Source: Vicugna pacos
Lineage: Eukaryota; Chordata; Mammalia; Artiodactyla; Camelidae
Reading direction: 5' to 3'
Length of the DNA: 64,000 nucleotides
NCBI RefSeq assembly: GCF_048564905.1
Contig: NC_133023.1
Location: forward strand, 113,010,812 to 113,074,811
A program made the position numbers and the translations under genes. Of the stretch, positions 32,263-56,000 are shown piece by piece; within the stretch, counting starts at the first letter, position 1; each line of letters begins with the position of its first letter. The notes under the pieces are model-generated. The model was not told the DNA's origin. It ran no database searches and was given only the letters and a program-made list of their open reading frames with translations.

Positions 32263-32640
32263 CTCCTACCTCACACCATACATAAAAGGGAAAAACAAGA
32301 CAACTTCTAGAAGATAATGTAGGAGAATATCTCCATAATCTTGGGGCAGGGAAAAGCTTCTTAAACAGGACACACACAAAAACACTAACCATCAAGAAAA
32401 TGCTACATTTTACTACATTAAAATTAAGACGTTCTATTCATCAGAAGACATCATTAAGAGAGGGAAAAGGGAAGCTACAGACTGGAAGAGATTTGTAATA
32501 TAACCAACACAGAGCTCATATTCAGAATAAATAAAGAACTCCTAGAAATTAACAAGAAAAAGATAACAATCCAACAGAAAAAAATGGGAAGACTGATGCG
32601 AGCAGGTATTCCACAGAAGACAAAACGCAAATGGCAGAGC
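32262..32640 (+). mobile_element. Upstream L1 ORF2 fragment
   Basis: Text such as ttctattcatcagaagacat and aactcctagaaattaacaag belongs to L1 ORF2. It lies out of order after an L1 3' end and so is a separate insertion. Confidence 0.55.
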
Positions 32641-32663
32641 TGAAAATATATATACTGTATGAG

Positions 32664-33066
32664 TTTTTTGTAACTGCAGTCAGAAAGTACCATACACTGG
32701 GAGGTTTAAAACAACCAAGATTTAGTCTCTCACAATTTTGGAGGTCAGAAGTCTGCAATCAGGGTATTGGTAGGGCTGGTTCCTGCTGAATCTGTTCCAT
32801 CCCCTCTCCTTGCTGTTCCTTGGCCTGTAGACACATCACTCCAATCTCTGCCTCTAGCTTCATAAGGCCCTCTCCTCTCTGCGTTGTGTGTCTGTTTTTC
32901 TCTTCTTATAAGGACACTCGTCACTGGATTAGGGGTCGCTACTCCAGTTATGACCTCATCTTAACTAATTATATTTGCAAAGACCCTGTTTCCAAATGAG
33001 GTCACATTCTGAGGTTCCAGGTGAACATGAATTTGGGGGACACTATCCAACCCAGCTCATATACTC
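32664..33066 (-). mobile_element. MaLR (MLT1-type) LTR fossil
   Basis: A solo LTR of the ERVL-MaLR class, in reverse, recognised by ggaggtcagaagtctgc and cttataaggacactcgtcac. The class is old in placental mammals. It is broken and carries no genes. Confidence 0.65.
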
Positions 33067-33384
33067 TATGACCTGGTAGATATACCTACTGAACTGTACA
33101 TATATGTGCACCATAAGACATATATGTAATTGTCTGCAGCACCATTAGCCATACTAGCCAAAGTGGGAAGCCACTCCAATGTCTCTCAACAGTAGAAGGG
33201 CTGAGGGGCTGGCAGAATATTTACTCAGGGGAATAGCAGTCATGTTGCTATTATGCAATGACTCCCATTAACCTCCCAACTTTGAGTAGAGAATCTAGAC
33301 ACAAAATGTAATACTGAACAATTCCATTTATATAAAGTTCCTCAAACAAACAAAACAAAACCACCGTATTTAGGGATGCATGCT

Positions 33385-33680
33385 TCATTTATGCTCTGGT
33401 CTGAATGTCCGTGTCCCCTCCAAATTCCTGTTGAAACCTAATGCCCTAATGGTCTTCAAAGGTGGGGCCTGTGGGAGGTGCTTAGGTCAGGAGGGTTAAG
33501 TCCTCATGATGGGTATCTGGAGCCTTATAAACAGGCTCCAGAGAGTTCCCTCACCCCTTCTACCAAGTGAAGATACAATGAGAAGTCTGCAACCTGGAAG
33601 AGGGCCCTCCCTCTACCCTGATGGCACCCTGATCTTGGACTTCCAGCCTCCGGAATTGTGAGCAATACATTTCTGCTGCT
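33385..33680 (+). mobile_element. MaLR LTR fossil
   Basis: A forward solo LTR of the MST/MLT1 kind (gtgtcccctccaaattcctg near the start; ggacttccagcctccgga near the end). It is old, broken and without genes. Confidence 0.65.
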
Positions 33681-33699
33681 TGTAAGCCCCTTTGCCTTG

Positions 33700-34760
33700 T
33701 TCTCACGGCAAGCACAGTGTGGAGTTCGGGGGCTTTGGCAGGAATGTTCCAGGGCCCGGTCACTTGCTTTGTGGGTGTTGAGAGACTCCCACAGTGGAGG
33801 TAGGGGTCTCCTGATCCTCATATCACAGCTACAGTGGGGTGTCCTTGAACCTGCCTTCCAGTTCATCTCCTGCCTGGCAATGGGCAAGGAGAATTGCTCC
33901 CGAAGGGAAGGGGGAGACTGAATAATTGTGAATAATGATGCCATCTGCCACGGCCCCTGAGACATCTTGCACTCAGAGGTCAGGAAGAGCCTCACAGCCA
34001 ACCACGGGAACCACAAGATGCACCCCCAGCATCGGCCAACAGTAGAATAAAACCAGGGGTGGTGGAAGGCTCACACACTGGATTGTGCAAGGATGGTACT
34101 ACACAACCTGCGTCCTCTGTGTGGAACTATGAGCAGGGCGATGCCATTTCATCATCTCAAGTACGAGCAGACTAAGCACTAGATGGTTTAGCGACACATA
34201 CGTAAGTGGTCAATCTCTAGGGAAAAAAAGGAGGGAACAATAAACACCAAGTTCAGGCTAGCAATTACTTCTGGGGGTGAGGCAGGGAAAAAGGGATTTG
34301 AGGGATACAGATTCCTAGCCAAAGAATTGGCAGTGGCCTCTGAAGTCTGGGGCGGGGTGAAGAGGGCTGCTTTTACTGTATATTTCATATACTGGAAACG
34401 TGTAAGACAGCTTGTACATGTCTATGTAACACTCATGTAATTGCTGTAGCACATAAATATCACACATAGTTTAGTATGTGTTCAATATTATATTAAGACA
34501 ATTTAAGAAGGCGAGGGGATGATGAGGGCCCAGAAGGATTTTAATGAAGAAATGCCTTTACCCTAAAAAGAAAGCCCCAGGACAGAAGGTGCCCATGGGT
34601 GCTGTCAACATTGAGGGAATGACAGCTTGGATATCACCTTGTGGTCAAAGCAGACTCACGTGGGTGCCACTCTTTGCACTTCCCTCCCAGCCCTGTGTCT
34701 TCCCGCTTTTGAACACCTATCACCCTGTGTTGTGGCCTACATTATTCCACATCTCCTCTA
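33700..34760. other. Intergenic between TAFAZZIN and ATP6AP1
   Basis: I see no gene or clear repeat here, apart from A-rich patches. Confidence 0.4.
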
Positions 34761-34776
34761 GACCAGATTCTGAACT

Positions 34777-34909
34777 TTTTTTGGTGTGGGGGGAGTCAAT
34801 TAGGTATATTTACTTATTTATTTTATTTTTTAATGAAAGTACTGGGGACTGAACTGAGGACCTTGTGCAGTTTAAGCATACAATCTACCACTGAGCTATA
34901 CCCTCCCCC
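34777..34909 (-). mobile_element. Vic-1-type SINE with target-site duplication
   Basis: Reverse copy. Flanks ccagattctgaact (34763-34776) and ccagattgtgaact (34910-34923) agree at 13 of 14 bases. Confidence 0.85.
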
Positions 34910-34924
34910 CCAGATTGTGAACTC

Positions 34925-36080
34925 GAGGAGCAGGGTCCGCGTCTGACTCAATGCCTGGCCCAGAGCAAGTGCTTCAGGAAGCTGGGAAGGTCACCACTCC
35001 AGGGACACCTGGCAACTGAGGGAAGGGAAAAAAAAGCAGCCAAGGGCTTTTCTCCCCTAAGGATGGGGAGCAAGAGACCGCTGGCCAGCAAGATCACAAT
35101 TTCAAGAATGTCTTTGCCTTGAAATTTTTTTAAATGGTGCCCTTTGTGTTCCTAAATTTGCCCATGGCCACTGGCTCCTCTTGTCAGTCTGTGTCACTGC
35201 TCTCCTGGTCCCCAAGGTCCATCGACAGATTTCACTCTCATGGCACTGTTATAGAACTTTCCTCTTAAAATGGGTCCCTTGCCAGGTCTGTTCTGGGCCT
35301 GGAGGACGTCAGCTACGCTGTGACGCCCTGGTTAGGGGCCCTCATGCTCTTCCCCTACCGGGGGCTGGGCCGACCAGGATCTCCAAGCAGGACTTTGGTG
35401 AGTGACTGACTGACTGAAGGAATGCAAGTAAGCCCCAGGGCAGCCAGCAAGCCCAGCCAAAGCTGCCCTACCTCCTGCCCCTCCATCAACCTGGCCAAGC
35501 CCCTTTCATCTTTCTCCTATCTCATCTGCTCTGCTCACCAGAGCCAGACTAGCCCTTTAAAATACAAATTAAATCAGGGCACTAGGACTTCAAACTTCTT
35601 CAGGGCTTCTGGGGATACAGCCAGCACCAGCATAAGCTCCCCTCACCTGGCCTGGCCACTGCCACTTGGGGACCCTACAAATACCCTGAACTTAACTATC
35701 CCCAACTGATCTCATCTCCCAGTCCCCAACTCCAAGAGCCACCTTCAGCTGCTGTCTCCCCTGACCATGTCCAGCCCACCTCTTTTCTTTAGCTCAACTG
35801 TCACCATCCTAGCCATCCTAGTGCGAGTCACACTGGTGACAACCAGGACTACAATCTCAGAAGCAGTTTCTCTGACAAGTGGAGGTGATCAGTGGCCTAT
35901 CAGCCACATGGAGCTGGGTGGGAGTCACTGTGTGCAAGGTGCAGTGGCTCCCAGCACCTAGTCCCTCCTTCTGCTGTGCTTTTTTCCTACAAGGCAGTGA
36001 GAGTTCTGCACACAGACTGAATTCTGCCAATGAGATGGTGTTTGAGGGGCGGGGGTGGTAGTAGCAGTGGCTGGACAGTG
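34925..36080. other. Intergenic, possible L2 fragment
   Basis: Bases about 35440-35830 have L2-like text (actagccctttaaaataca, tcagggcttctggggatac). The rest shows nothing I can name. Confidence 0.35.
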
Positions 36081-36385
36081 TCCCAGTGTCCAGTTATGAT
36101 TGCCCCAATTTTTGCAGCAACAAATGGTGATGCAATTGATCGCTTTGTATGTGCATCCTGTATTTCTGCTGAATGGATCCCTAAGAGGGAAACTGCTTGG
36201 TTAAAGGTCACACACATTTTAGCTTGTTGGATGCTGCCAACTTATCCTCCAAAAAAGTTCTACCAATTGATATTCTCACCACTGTGTAGGTGAGACTCTG
36301 TTTCCTAACATCCTTGCTGCTGACAATGGGCAGTATCAAACGTTCATCTCTCTGTATTTTTGTCATGAAAAATATCAAGCATGTA
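36080..36385 (-). mobile_element. L1-like 3' fragment
   Basis: Reverse L1-like text (ttgatattctcaccactgtg). It is short and old. Confidence 0.35.
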
Positions 36386-36387
36386 GT

Positions 36388-36800
36388 GTTAGCTTCCCAG
36401 GACTGCTGTAACAGACCAGCACAAACTGGCAGTCTTAAACCAACAGAAATTTATTCTCTCAGTTCTGGAGGCTAGAAGTCCAAAATCAAGGTGTCAAGAA
36501 GGCTGTGCTCCCTCTGAAAGTGCTAGGGAGGAATCTTTCTTTGCCTATTCCAGCTTCTGGTGGCTCCAGGAGTTCCTTGGTTTGCAGCTACAAAACTGTC
36601 ATCAACTGGCCTTCTTCCCTGTGTGTCTGTGTCTAAATCTCCCTCTTCTTATAAGGACACTAGTTATTGGATTTAGGGCCCACCCTAATCCAGCATGACT
36701 TTATCTGCATCTGCAAAAATCCTATTTCAAAATAAGGTGACATTTACAAGTTCTGGATAGACATGAATTTCAGGGGGATACTGTTCAACCCACTACATGT
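36388..36800 (-). mobile_element. MaLR (MLT1-type) LTR fossil
   Basis: A reverse solo LTR of the same class as 32664-33066 (ttctggaggctagaagtcc; gattagggcccaccc-like text). It is old and broken. Confidence 0.7.
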
Positions 36801-36919
36801 AGCAAGGTCAAAAAAAAGCTTATGGTGAACACCCATATACTCACCCCCTAGATTCTGCCATTAACATTTTACTATCGTTGCTTTATCATACACCTATCTC
36901 TGTACTTAAATTTCTCTCC

Positions 36920-37004
36920 TTTTTTTAATGGAGGGACTGGGGATTGAATACAGGAGTTCATGCATGCTAAGCATGCACTCTACCACTGAGCTATAGCCAC
37001 CCCC
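36920..37004 (-). mobile_element. Vic-1-type SINE, short
   Basis: Reverse copy with a short tail. The flanks share tctctcc (36913-36919 and 37005-37011), a probable duplication. It splits an older unnamed repeat. Sequence from 37012 to 37580 holds no recognised feature. Confidence 0.8.
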
Positions 37005-37928
37005 TCTCTCCATTTTATTTTTGGTGCATTTCAAACTAAGTTGCAAACATCAGATCACTTCCTCCTAAATAAAACCGTGTACATATCCTTAACAAGAATT
37101 CAATATTTGGTTATAGTTATTGGGTTTTTTGCTTGCTTCTAATGGTCACCAATCTGAGAAATCAAAAATGGCACAGAAAAAGGTGAAAGTCTCCTAATTC
37201 GTTTGAGGTGGTGTCTCCCATCTTCTGACTCTAGCTGTCACTTTTCTCTCTTAAAGGCAAACTTCGAGAAAGGACAATCTACACCGTGCCTCCGCTTCCC
37301 CACACTGTCATTGCTCTTGCCAAATTGTTGTTGCTAAGTCCAAGAAAGTTCTCCATCCTCATCTTACCTGCTTCCTAGCAGTTGACAATGACATTGTTAA
37401 TCATGGTGTCCTTGAAACTAGGTTTCCCTGGATTTTCCCCTCCTCTCTGATGCTCCTCCTCCTTGCCCACTGTAAGTGCTGGTGTTCCTCCTCTTCTCTC
37501 CTCACCTGTGTCAGGTAGGGTTCATCTGCAGGAAAAAAAGCCAAACCACTCTTGCTATTTTAAGTACTGAGAAGATTAAAACGGAGAGGCAAAGCCGCGC
37601 CTGTAGGGACCAGTGGAGCAGAGACCACCCCGGCCCCGCCCCACTCCTTCTGCGGGGTCGAAGCCCGAGGCGTCGGCGGGCGGTGGGAACCGGCGGAGCT
37701 CGGCCCCACCCCCATTCCTACTTGGAGCGTGCGCGCCTGGAGGCATGTACAGCCAACCAGTAAAAAGGAGCATCTGTGAGTGGCATTTACGTCGCCCAAT
37801 CATCTGGGGGTTTGGAGAGCCGGCTTGCTCCTGGGCCAATGGCGGCTCGAGGCGGAGCTCGGGCGGGGGCGACGGTCACCTGATCTGCGGCGGCAGTGGT
37901 GGGTTGAGGCAGTGGAGGCCGAGAGGTT

Positions 37929-44683
<6,755 letters not shown>

Positions 44684-45323
44684 CCCTGCGCCTGTGAGGG
44701 GTTGAGGGCATCGTGGTGTCTGGGTTGTCACTTTCCCACCTTAAAGTGTGCTGGACAGAAGGGCTTCCCCTGTTCCTACCATAGCATGAGTCCCCAGTTC
44801 CCCTTGGCCTGTCTGGCTGCCTGTTCAGCCCGCTGAGGGTCTCCCCTGGGCTGCCCCCTCCCCATCTCTACCAACAAGGTGTATATATTCTGAACAGATA
44901 GTAAATAAATCCCCTAGGCTTGGTCATTGTGAGGGAAAATCGTGTGAGTTCTAAGCCCCCTCGTCCTTCCCCTTTTTCCTTATTTATTCTCTTTTCTCCA
45001 CCTTCACCCTTGCTGTTTATAGTGCTTTTGTGTAACCAGTGCTCCCTCCTCAGGCTTTATTGGGCTCCTTGCAGTAGCCAGGAGCTGGAGGTTCCCTAAG
45101 TTCGGGGAGGGGTGTGTGGAAGTACTATTTAACTGTCTTGCTTGGCTGGCATTATTGTCTTTTGGTGATGTGCTAACAATAAGCAGTACAGTGGGGTTTA
45201 TTTCTTTGGCCTGAGAAGGAAAGGACCTCCATTCAGGTTGGGCTGGGTGTGATCACTGGGTTTATGGCATATTCTTGCCAGGATTGCCTGGCAGGAGCCT
45301 GGGGTGCTCCTGGTTTCCTTCCT

Positions 45324-45334
45324 AATAAAATAAA
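45324..45334 (+). terminator. ATP6AP1: ATP6AP1 distal poly(A) signals
   Basis: Two overlapping AATAAA copies (45324-45329 and 45329-45334) lie about 645 bases after the stop. An earlier AATAAA at 44904-44909 offers a shorter 3' UTR. Both uses are plausible. Confidence 0.7.
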
Positions 45335-46026
45335 GACCGGTCGCCATGCTTGAGCCTCTTGTCACTTATTTCTGCGCTGGGCGCAAGGATGCGCTGGGCT
45401 GAGGGCTGAGGGCAGCGGAAGGAAACGTCCGGATGTAGCTGTACCCTAGCCAGGCCAAGCGGGAGGCGGGAAGGTCCGACCTGCTGGCTGCCTTTCCCCA
45501 CGACTGGGAGGGTCTTTAGCAAGCTGGGCCTCTAACGGGAGGGGATGCAGCGCTCGGTGGGCAGGAGTGGAGGAAGGGCAGAGGTAGTCGGCACGTGAAG
45601 GGGAGACGGCCACGACAATGGTCGTCCCCATGTCCCTAGAGGGGCCGCCTCGGGATGCCGCAGCGGCGCGCACTCAGGCCGCGGGTCCGCGCCGAGCCTC
45701 CCGAGGGGCGGGGCGCGCGCGGCTCCCGCGCAGGGATCTCTCGCGGTCCGCAGCACCGGCTGTCGGCCCGCCCCGCCCGCCCGCCCCGCCCCGCCCCGCA
45801 CCGCCGCGCTCCCCTCTGGGCCCCTGGCGAGCGGCGCCACCCTCGGAACTGTGCTGGTGCAGGGACCTGCGTCCCAGTAACCCTCCTGGGAGGCCAGCTG
45901 GGGAGGCGGTGGCCCCGGTCGGGCGCGGCGGAGGCGGGGAGGGGCCGGGACTCTTTGACGCGGCGGAGGGGTCGGACGGCGGCCGGTGCGCCGCCATCTT
46001 TGGTTCAGTGCGGCGGTGGCTGCGGC

Positions 46027-46059
<33 letters not shown>

Positions 46060-46107
46060 TGTGGTGAAGGAGGAGGAGCCGACGGGCGCTGGCACCGAGG
46101 CCTGATC

Positions 46108-50996
<4,889 letters not shown>

Positions 50997-51855
50997 TTGC
51001 TGACTCCCGCCCCAGCCCCTGCGGCCCTCTCCCCCAACCCGAGTCTGTTCTTGAGGGCTGGGGAGATGCGCGTGGCTGGGAATCCCTATTTCCAGCATCC
51101 TCTGCTTCCCCCACCACATTCCTGTCACCCACTTCATTGATTCACTGACCAAATCCTTAACCTTAGTGATGGTTTGGGAGATGGGGGTTGGTTAGTATCC
51201 TCTTTCTTGGCCCTTCCTTATCTTGGGAAAAGAGAGTTCCTCTCCTTGCGTGTGTCTCTTCCCCCCACCTCTAATTCTTCTGCTCTGTTTGGGAAGAACA
51301 TGGAGGAAAAGCTTACTTCTGCCCCCACCGCTCTTACCCCCACTGTAGTGGCCTTTGGAGATGCCCCCTGCCTCCCCCCACCAACTCTTACGTGTTGGAG
51401 AGAAGGGGCCCTCCTAGCACAAAGTTGCATTCCTTTCCCCATCCAACCCCTGTAATTTATTCTAATTTATTAACTTCAGCCCACCCTGTCTAAGAAGGGA
51501 GCACTGTGCCCCTCAGCCGCGCCTTGTGGTGTGGCCTCGGGCTGTGGAGCGGCTACCCTGGCCTGACCCTCCTGACCCTAGCCACCCTAGCATAGCCTAG
51601 GAAGGGAGAGGACTTGGTGTGGCCCCGTTGGAGGTTGATCTTATTTTTGTTTCTTGTCTTTGTGTCCGCTGGTACTTGCTGAGAGAGAAAGATACGTGAG
51701 CAAAGCAGAAGGAGGTGGTGGGAAAATGGACCCAAACCCCGTGTGCCCTGCCCGCCCTGTTCCTTTCCCTTCGTGGTGGGAAATCCTTATCTTGCAAAAG
51801 TGAATGTGTCCCCTTCCCCAGCCTCTAGTGTATTTCACAGAAGACAAAACCTCCC

Positions 51856-51861
51856 AATAAA
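51856..51861 (+). terminator. GDI1: GDI1 poly(A) signal AATAAA
   Basis: AATAAA about 860 bases after the GDI1 stop is followed by a GT-rich stretch (aactgtgttg). The intervening 3' UTR has no competing signal that I can see. Confidence 0.85.
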
Positions 51862-52539
51862 ACTGTGTTGAAACCTGAGCCCAGATATTTAGTTTTACTT
51901 CCCAAAAGCTGCCTAAGGGGCCAGGTCTTGGCTCCCTGGGCCATCATGCTCTCCTACCCAAGTCTGGGACTGTGTGTAGCTTAGTTTTGCTCCTGATGGC
52001 TGTAAAAAAAAAAGTGACATTCTTTATCAGGGAATCGCAGAGCTCCTGAACTGAAGGGGCCTATACAGAGGAAACAGGTCACATCACCCTGCCCAAGGCC
52101 ACCCAGGGAATCAGTGCTGATACCAGGACTACAACCCTTGGGGATCAGTGGGGGGGAAATGGGGGAGAGGGGTCTGGCCTGGGGTGGGGTGGAGGTTGAA
52201 GTGGAGGAAGCAAAGGGGCGGGATTCCTGCCTTCAGGTCAAGAAGGAGGGGGAAGAGGGGACTAAGGCCCAGCCTCATGGTCTGCGGAAATGAAGGACTG
52301 GGGCCCAGTCTTGGGAGGGGAGTCGAGGTCAAGGAAGCAGGGGGAACCGTGGTGACTTTAGGTGGGGAGGCAGCAAGGGGGTTGAGGGGCTCTGACCTTG
52401 GGCCGGGATCAACATCAATAAAGTGAAGGGCCCCGGGGCCCAGTCCTGGGGTCAACAGGAGGAAGTAGGACTGAGGACCCAGGCTCAGGCCAGGGGTTAT
52501 CGTTGAGAAACGGATGGGGAACTGAGGAAACGAGGGACC

Positions 52540-53020
52540 GGCAACCAGGCTCCGGTGGCCCGGGGCAGGGTGCGGGGGGTGGGTGCTGGCTTCCGGGGGC
52601 GGGGCTGCCGGGGGTCACGTGCCGGGGCGGGGCGCCTGCGCGTCCCCTGGTGGCCGACGTCACGGCGCGGGCGTCAGCTGACTGCACGGCCGCCGCCGCC
52701 GCCGCGGCTCCTGAGATTCGGCCGGGCCGTTGTCGCCTTCGCTGTCGCCGCCGCCGCCATGGCTCAGTACAAGGGTGCAGCGAGCGAGGCGGGCCGCGCC
52801 ATGCACCTGATGAAGAAGCGGGAGAAGCAGCGCGAGCAGATGGAGCAAATGAAGCAGAGGATCGCCGAGGTGCGGGCCGGGCCGGGGCGCCACGGAGCAT
52901 GCGCGCAGTCCGTCGCCCTGGCTCCCCGGGGCCCCGCGCGACCCCGGGCGGCGGGCGCAGAGCGCGGGCGGCGAGCCGGGGTGGGACCCTTGTTCGCTGA
53001 TCTCCAGGAAGGGGCAGCAG
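52540..53020 (+). promoter_or_regulatory. FAM50A: FAM50A CpG island promoter with E-box, CRE and CTCF-like motifs
   Basis: A CpG island surrounds exon 1. Visible motifs are a CACGTG E-box at 52616-52621, a CRE-like GACGTCAC at 52656-52663, GC boxes near 52597-52635, and a CTCF-like core on the minus strand (CCACCAGGGGACG) at 52641-52653. There is no TATA box. The motifs are read by eye and not shown to be used. Confidence 0.65.
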
Positions 53021-56000
53021 TGAGCCGGCGACGGTTTGCTCATCTGTAAAATGGGCCCAGAAGGCTGAGACGAGCTAGGTTGTGACAAGCCTCCAAATGG
53101 AGGGAGCCACAGTCAGTAATTCCATTGTTGGCATTGGGGCGACCCTTGAGGGCACAGAGCATCCTGTTTCTGGCCCCTCAGCCCTGAGAGTCAGGCCTCT
53201 GCCCAGATCGAGTGGATACCAGGAAGGGCAGGCCTCTGGCCACTGAGGCTCATTCCAGAGCCCTTTTCACCGGGCAAAGGCAAGCAGGAGCGTCTGCGGT
53301 GCTAGCGGTTCACTAAGGGCTTCAGTGAGTGGCCCGCGGTGGTGGGCAGTCAGGAAGGAAGGAGCCCTCTGCTTGGGCCTTTGGGGGAGACTCCGTGAAA
53401 GAGCACAGACTTGGCGCAAGGGGAGAGCAGGCTCCTACCTTAGGAAGCCAGGCCCAAGGAAGTGGTTGCACACCAAGGCCCAGTTCTGCCTCGGTTCACA
53501 CTTGTGCCCCAGTCCTACTGTCTCTCTGTGGACTCTGTGGCCAGCCAGAGGTACATTTCTCTGCTGGCCACTTCCTTTGGAGGCTGCTGGCCAGAGAGGG
53601 ACTTACGTGGTACCAAGCGAGATGGGGCTGGGCTGGAGCCAGGAGGCCTCATGGGAAGCTGTTGGCAACATTTGAGGCCAAGAGAGAGCAACATTGCTCA
53701 GTGAGGGACTAGGCCCCTCGGCCACTCTTCTCTCCCTCTGTCACTCCTGGGCTTGGGTCTCCAGAGCTTCAATTTAAAGGCTGGGTATGAGAAACACCGA
53801 AGGCAGGTAGGACCCATGGCTCCAGGCCACCGAGTGAGCTCTGCTTTCCTGTGGGAGATGTGCAGGGGCCAGAGATAGTTGGGAAATGGCCCCGTTAGGC
53901 TCCCTCAGCACTGGAAGAGCCTCTCACAGCCCCCACGGAACCTTCCACCCACCAAGGAAAGGAGAAATGTCTTTCCCATGATCATAGTGAGTCCAGGGAC
54001 AGATCTGTGACTAGAATCCAGGTCCCCACTTCCACGCTGGCCATCGCCGCTGCCCTCTCTCTGGGACAGGAGAACATCATGAAATCCAACATTGACAAGA
54101 AGTTCTCTGCACACTATGACGCCGTGGAGGCAGAGCTCAAGTCCAGCACCGTGGGTGAGCAGAACGCTAGTGGTACCCTCCCCTGGCCTGAGGCCTGCTG
54201 CTTGGCTGGCTCTGGGTGACCAACTCTCACCCCCATGTCTGCTCACTTCGCAGGTCTGGTGACCCTGAATGACATGAAGGCGAAGCAGCAGGCACTGGTG
54301 AAGGAGCGGGAGAAGCAGCTGGCCAAGAAGGAGCAGTCGAAGGAGCTGCAGCTGTGGGTTCTCTCCTCCCAGCCAGCAGCTGTCCACCCAAGATGTAGCT
54401 CCTGCTGAGATGGCGGGGATGGGGATGGGACAGGTGGCTCCTGCACATTGAAGGGGGGACCCTGTTTCATAATCAGAGCCCTGCCGATGAACTGGGAGTG
54501 CCCCAGGGCAGTAGGACTCCTCTGACTCTGGGTCAGGGGAGGGGCCTCGGGGGTTGGGGTGTGCATGATGGCTGTTTGTGCCTTGGCAGGAAGCTGGAGA
54601 AACTGCGAGAGAAGGAGCGCAAGAAGGAGGCCAAGCGGAAGATCTCCAGCCTGTCCTTTACACTGGAGGAAGAAGAGGAGGCAGGCGAGGAGGAGGAAGA
54701 GGTGGTCATGTATGAGGAGGAGCTGGAAAGGGAAGGTGAGTGCAGGCTTGGGGGACCAGGGAAGGGCCCTGCTGGCAGAGCTGTGTCCTGGATTCTGGCT
54801 TGAGAGTAAAGAAGGACATCTACCGCCCAGCGCCGTTCGACCGCTGCATTCGTGGTCCCAAACCTCCTGAGTCCAGACAGGAGAGAAAGGGAGACGTCTT
54901 CGCAGTGTGCAGAGCTGGGGCGGGGGGCTTGCTCTCAGTGGCAGAGTGCGTCAGAACCCAGTATGCCATCTCTGGGCGGGGGTGTGGGGTCTTCAGTGCA
55001 AGAGGATGCCAGACAGGCTGGTGCCCGATCATGAAGGTTCTAGAAGCTGCTCTTCATTTGTGCCACAGAGGATGGACAGTGGAGAAGAGATGATCTAGAC
55101 CAGGTTGGCCAGTAGAACTTTCCAGAATGATGGAAACGTTCATGTTTGGGTGGCCACTGAGCATGTCGCTTGTGTGACTAGGGCGCCAGACTGTTCATTC
55201 TGTTTGATTAATTTCAGTGGAAGTTGACACAACAGCAGAAATTAAGTGGCTATCAGTTGGACAGTGCAGGTCTTGCCCGATGGAACAAGGGGCACCAGGG
55301 ACAACTCGGGAAGGCTGGTGAGCAAGGACAAAGCCATCATGGGGCCCCTGTGTGCCGTGCACCTGCCTCCCAGCCGAGGCGGATGGCCAGAAGCCGGCCA
55401 CTGTCCCTGTCCTTGTGGGAGTCAGGCGGGTCAGCGTGTACCTTGCCGGTGCCCCAGGCCAGCCCAGGGCTCAGAGGAAGCGCCCCATGGGGGCGGGGGA
55501 GGACAGGGATGGGACAGGATGAGGGGAGTTTCATTAGAACCCAGAGAGATGAGGGGGTGGGGGAGTGTGTGCAGTCAAGAGATGAGCGTGCCCAGAAGCG
55601 GAGCAGGCAGGAGTGGACACATTTGAGAACTTGGGAGGGTGTGTTGCAGGCCTGGGCTGGTTTAGAAAGCCTGATGGCCAGGGAATGGTATGGAGAAGAA
55701 CCGACACAGGGGATGGCTGCATGGCTTGGGGACTGGCTGGCTGTCATAGCTTTGATGGCAACAGCCACTGCTGTCAGGAGGAAGTGCCTGCCAGCCTCCC
55801 AGGGGAAGCGCCCGGGGCTCTTTTCAGTACTGTTTAGTAAAAGTGAGTATCTAGCAACATTTGGCATCTAGAACATCACCGTTGGCAGGTCAGTTGCGTC
55901 CAGCGGGAGCTGCACGTGTCACTGGGGCGTTGTGAGCACTTCCTCCCTCGGGAGCTTTGTTTTGGGGGCCCAACCATGGGTAGCTGGTGTGGGAGTGTTG

